From Steromphala cineraria (taxonomy: Eukaryota > Mollusca > Gastropoda > Trochida > Trochidae), in assembly GCA_916613615.1 (NCBI GenBank), contig OU744736.1, positions 53,635,600 to 53,699,599 of the forward strand: a stretch of DNA of 64,000 nucleotides, given 5' to 3'. Shown here piece by piece: positions 61,001 to 64,000 of this stretch; the first letter of the stretch is position 1, and each line of letters begins with the position of its first letter. A program made the translations under genes and the position numbers. The notes beneath the pieces were generated by a model that saw nothing but the letters and a program-made list of their open reading frames with translations, was not told the DNA's origin and ran no database searches.

Positions 61001-64000
61001 GACACCGGCCGTGGCCCCAACAGTGAAGACGAGAACAGCTCACAGTGTGAGATAGGTGATTTTTGTGTATGGAATATACACGGACTTCTATCCAAGGTTG
61101 ATGATGGAGATTTTGTATCGTTTATGGAACAATTTAAACTCTTCTGTTTGGTTGAAACAATGGTATGCGATACAGACAAACTGAAAAATTTGTTTTCAAA
61201 TTATGTATGTTTTGCAGTGTCTGCTATAAGGTTTAGTCGATATGGACGCTTTTCTGGAGGGGTAGCAGTGTATGTGCATAAGAGTCTACAGCATATCTGT
61301 ACTCGATTGTACCCAGAATTCCATAACGTTGTTGTGCTTAAATTAACGTTAGCTTTCAGTCAGTTATTACTCTTTGGCGTTTACATCCCACCGGAAAAAA
61401 GTCCGATATATGATAAGCAAGATGAGGATGGCATTGATTGTCTAGAAAACAATTTATCAGTGGTTGCAGCAGATCATGACTTGGAAAAGCATGATGTCAT
61501 GTTAATGGGAGACTTTAACGCCCGAACCGGGCATCTTGACGATTTTATACTGGAAGATGATGATGATATCAGTTATCTTAATCTTGGTTCTTTGTATCAT
61601 GTTGATCCATTTTGTCAACCTAGAAGGTCGATGGACGAAAAAGTCAATAATTTTGGAAAATCTTTACTTTCACTGTGTAAAGTTTGGGGTTTTCATATAG
61701 TAAATGGTAGAAAGCCGGCAGATAACAGGGGTACATTTACTTTTGTTGGAAATAATGGTACTAGTTTGGTAGATTATTTTCTAGCATCAACTAATTTGTT
61801 CCCGTTAATAACAGATATGAGAGTACATTCCTCCACGATATCAGATCATTTACCGATTTCATGTAGTTTGAACCTTGGACCAATCCTTCCTGGTAGTATG
61901 AAGCCAGACACTATTCCATTGGTCAGTATACCTACGTTTCAATGGAATGAGGAAGGGAAACATCTATTCATTTCTAGTTTTGAAAGTTTTAGAGCTAAAG
62001 AATTAATATCGGAATTCACATCCCTGCTCGAGAAAACTGATGTAAACGGTGCTGTAGAAAAATTAGGTCAACTTTTTTCCTTTGCCGGGGAGCACTTAAA
62101 ATCAAACCCTGTAATTTCTAAGAAATTTACGAAGAAACAACCAAATTGGTTTGATGAGGAATGTCTTTCTCTAAAACGTAATAAATATAATGCATTAGAA
62201 AAACTAAGAATAAGCAATACCCATTCCAATATTAACATGTACTTGGATGCCAAACGTAAATTCCGTAACCTTTGTAAGGATAAAAAGGCAAACTACATTT
62301 CAGAAACCTTGGAAAATCTGTCACATGCAGCAGAAAATAAAGACTGTAAACAGTTCTGGAAGCAATTGAAATGTCTTATTTCTAGCAAAAATGATGAAAG
62401 TGACATTACACCTACTGAGTGGTTTACATATTTTAAGGATCTGTTGAACCCATCTGTTTCCGAAACTGAATTTAATCAAGAAGTTAGTCAATTTCTTAAA
62501 GACCATGATACCTTTACATGTGGAAAATGCATGAACATCGATATATTATCAGATACTATTAGTCACGAGGAAATTACACATGCTATTTCTGATATCAAAT
62601 CTGGTAAAGCACCTGGAATAGATGGTATTCCTCCAGAATTCATAAAGAATGCTCCTTTCCTTGTTAATCTCCTATACTCATTGTTTAATGTCATATTAGA
62701 TTCAGGAATTTTCCCCTCAGAGTGGAATGTCGGTTTATTGGTACCTATTTTCAAACAGGGAAGTAAGTCTGATCCGAATAACTACCGAGGAATATCTATG
62801 TTAAGTGCTACTGGCAAAATATTTACCTGTGTCATTGAAAGGAGACTGCGGAATTGGGCCGAATTCAATGACTTACTATGTGAGGGTCAAGCTGGCTTCA
62901 GAAATAATTATTCCACTGTAGATAATATGTTTTCACTATATGCATTAACCCACAAGTACTTACGTAAAGCAAAACATCGTTTTTATGTAGCTTTTATCGA
63001 TTTCCGCAAGGCCTTCGACCTTGTTGATAGGAAGAAACTGTTATATATTTTATTGGAAAAGGGTGTACATGGTAAGATGTATAATATCATAAGAAATATG
63101 TACTCAAATGTATGTGCTTCTGTAAGATTTGGTAAATCCAGAACAGATTTCTTTACAACTAGTAACGGTGTTCGACAGGGTTGTATGTTGAGCCCACTGC
63201 TCTTTATCATATTTATTAATAAACTTGCAGAAGATCTTCAGCATAGCAATACCCATGGCATATTTGTAAATGAATACATTGAAATTATAAAAATATTATT
63301 GTTTGCGGATGATGTTGCACTTTTAGCAGATAGCATTGTTGATTTGCAAAGGAAATTAGATATACTTGATGAGTTTTGTAACAGATGGGGGTTTGAAGTG
63401 AATCTTGATAAGTCAAGGGTGGTTGTATTTAGAAATGGTGGATGTGTTAAGAAGTGTGAAAAGTGGTTTTATAGAAAAATACCTGTAAAAGTAACACCTT
63501 ACTATAAATATTTAGGAATTGTATTTTCATCTCGCTTAATATGGTCTAAAGCCTGTGAAACTCTATCTTTACAAGCTAAAAGGGCATGCTTTCCAGTGTT
63601 TCAACTTTTCGCAAGATACCAGGATTTATCTTTGTCTATTGCTCAAAGTATATTTGTCAGTAAAATACTGCCAATTGTAACGTACGGTAGCGAAATTTGG
63701 GGCTACACTTTTAGAACATGTATTGAAAAGGTTCAGAGTGAATATTTTAAAAGGTTCCTATGTATTAGTAAAAAAACAGCATCATGTGCTGTACTTGGAG
63801 AAATTGGCAGATGTAATTTGTGTGTGCATTATTATTCAAAGTGTATTAAATATTGGTGTCGAATTGTCCGCATGGACCGAAATAGATACCCAAATGCAAG
63901 CTATAAGATGTTAAAAATTTATGATGAAAATGGTGGAAATAACTGGGTTTCGCACGTTAGAATGCTTTTGTTTACTACAGGTTTTTCTTATGTATGGATA
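61001..64000 (+). CDS. LINE ORF2: APE endonuclease + reverse transcriptase (partial)
   Basis: All 1,000 codons from the ORF1 stop to the window end are open. The APE-type endonuclease shows WNIHGL (from 61070), LVET (Glu at 61154), VYIPP, MGDFNARTG (61505), LVDYFLAS and SDHLPI (61841), so its catalytic residues appear present. The reverse transcriptase has KAPGIDGIPPEF (near 62,600), VPIFKQGSKSDPNNYRGIS, motif A AFIDFRKAFD (Asp at 62999), motif B GVRQGCMLSPLLF (63167), motif C LLFADDVALL (63299-63328; FADD at 63302) and YYKYLGIVF, then PIVTYGSEIWG. The C-terminal zinc knuckle is expected beyond the window. The enzyme would nick target DNA and prime cDNA synthesis there. The frame is the same as ORF1 and no AUG precedes WNIHGL; the first AUG is 61124. 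The start is therefore uncertain: fusion with ORF1, readthrough, or non-AUG initiation. Confidence 0.9.

Larger units (their letters stand above)
59750..64000 (+). mobile_element. Non-LTR retrotransposon, ORF1 + ORF2, runs off window
   Basis: The 5' boundary is set roughly where base composition changes and the ORF1 frame opens. The order is leader, 2A-like motif, coiled coil, RNA-binding ORF1, APE endonuclease and reverse transcriptase, typical of APE-type LINEs. The ORF1 layout (coiled coil plus an L1-ORF1/transposase-22-like region) points to an L1/Tx1-like element, while 2A motifs are known in several clades, so I leave the clade open. The 3' end and target-site duplication lie outside the window. 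Confidence 0.9.

Overview
The window is AT-rich animal DNA. It has no operon, ribosome-binding or other bacterial signals, and no intact host gene that I can recognise. Non-LTR retrotransposons with an APE endonuclease, a 2A-like peptide in ORF1 and a short TTGACT-type 3' tail, together with many small DNA transposons, suggest a marine invertebrate. A bivalve mollusc is my best guess, but it is inferred from repeat style, not from any gene.

Positions 1 to about 48,850 are a nested array of long non-coding repeats. The same ordered landmarks recur with a period of about 11.4 to 12.9 kb: a tail (1-2426), U1 (2427-14210), U2 (14211-25625), U3 (25626-38530), a shortened U4a (38531-41835) and U4b (41836-48850). 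An inverted piece of the unit (48930-49945) closes the array. Each long unit contains two or more diverged monomers of about 4-5 kb. Smaller duplications of about 2.1 kb, 0.89 kb and 0.13 kb lie inside these. Insertions present in some units and cleanly absent from others give a relative history: four TA-flanked Tigger/pogo-like MITEs, one TTAA-flanked piggyBac-like MITE, one 889-bp element with 29-bp terminal inverted repeats, a pair of hairpin insertions, and a 5'-truncated LINE flanked by 105-bp direct repeats. A few short, repeatedly copied open segments look like fossil exons, but none can be assigned.

Positions 49,946 to 59,750 are mostly single-copy sequence with no recognised gene. 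They hold two decayed LINE 3' ends (50.3 and 51.6 kb), a second TTAA-flanked MITE (55.0 kb), a perfect 38-bp tandem duplication, a small minisatellite and a GC-richer segment that could fold (58.3 kb).

Positions from about 59,750 to the end hold the only substantial coding sequence: a 5'-complete-looking non-LTR retrotransposon that runs off the window. Its ORF1 carries a 2A-like ribosome-skipping motif, a coiled coil and an L1-ORF1-like RNA-binding region, but is interrupted by two in-frame stops. Its ORF2 (APE endonuclease plus reverse transcriptase) is open for all 1,000 codons visible. It lies in the same frame as ORF1, separated by a single TAG, with no AUG before the first endonuclease motif. 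In an active element ORF1 would bind the RNA, and ORF2 would nick the target and reverse-transcribe. The ORF1 breaks suggest this copy is dead or depends on recoding.
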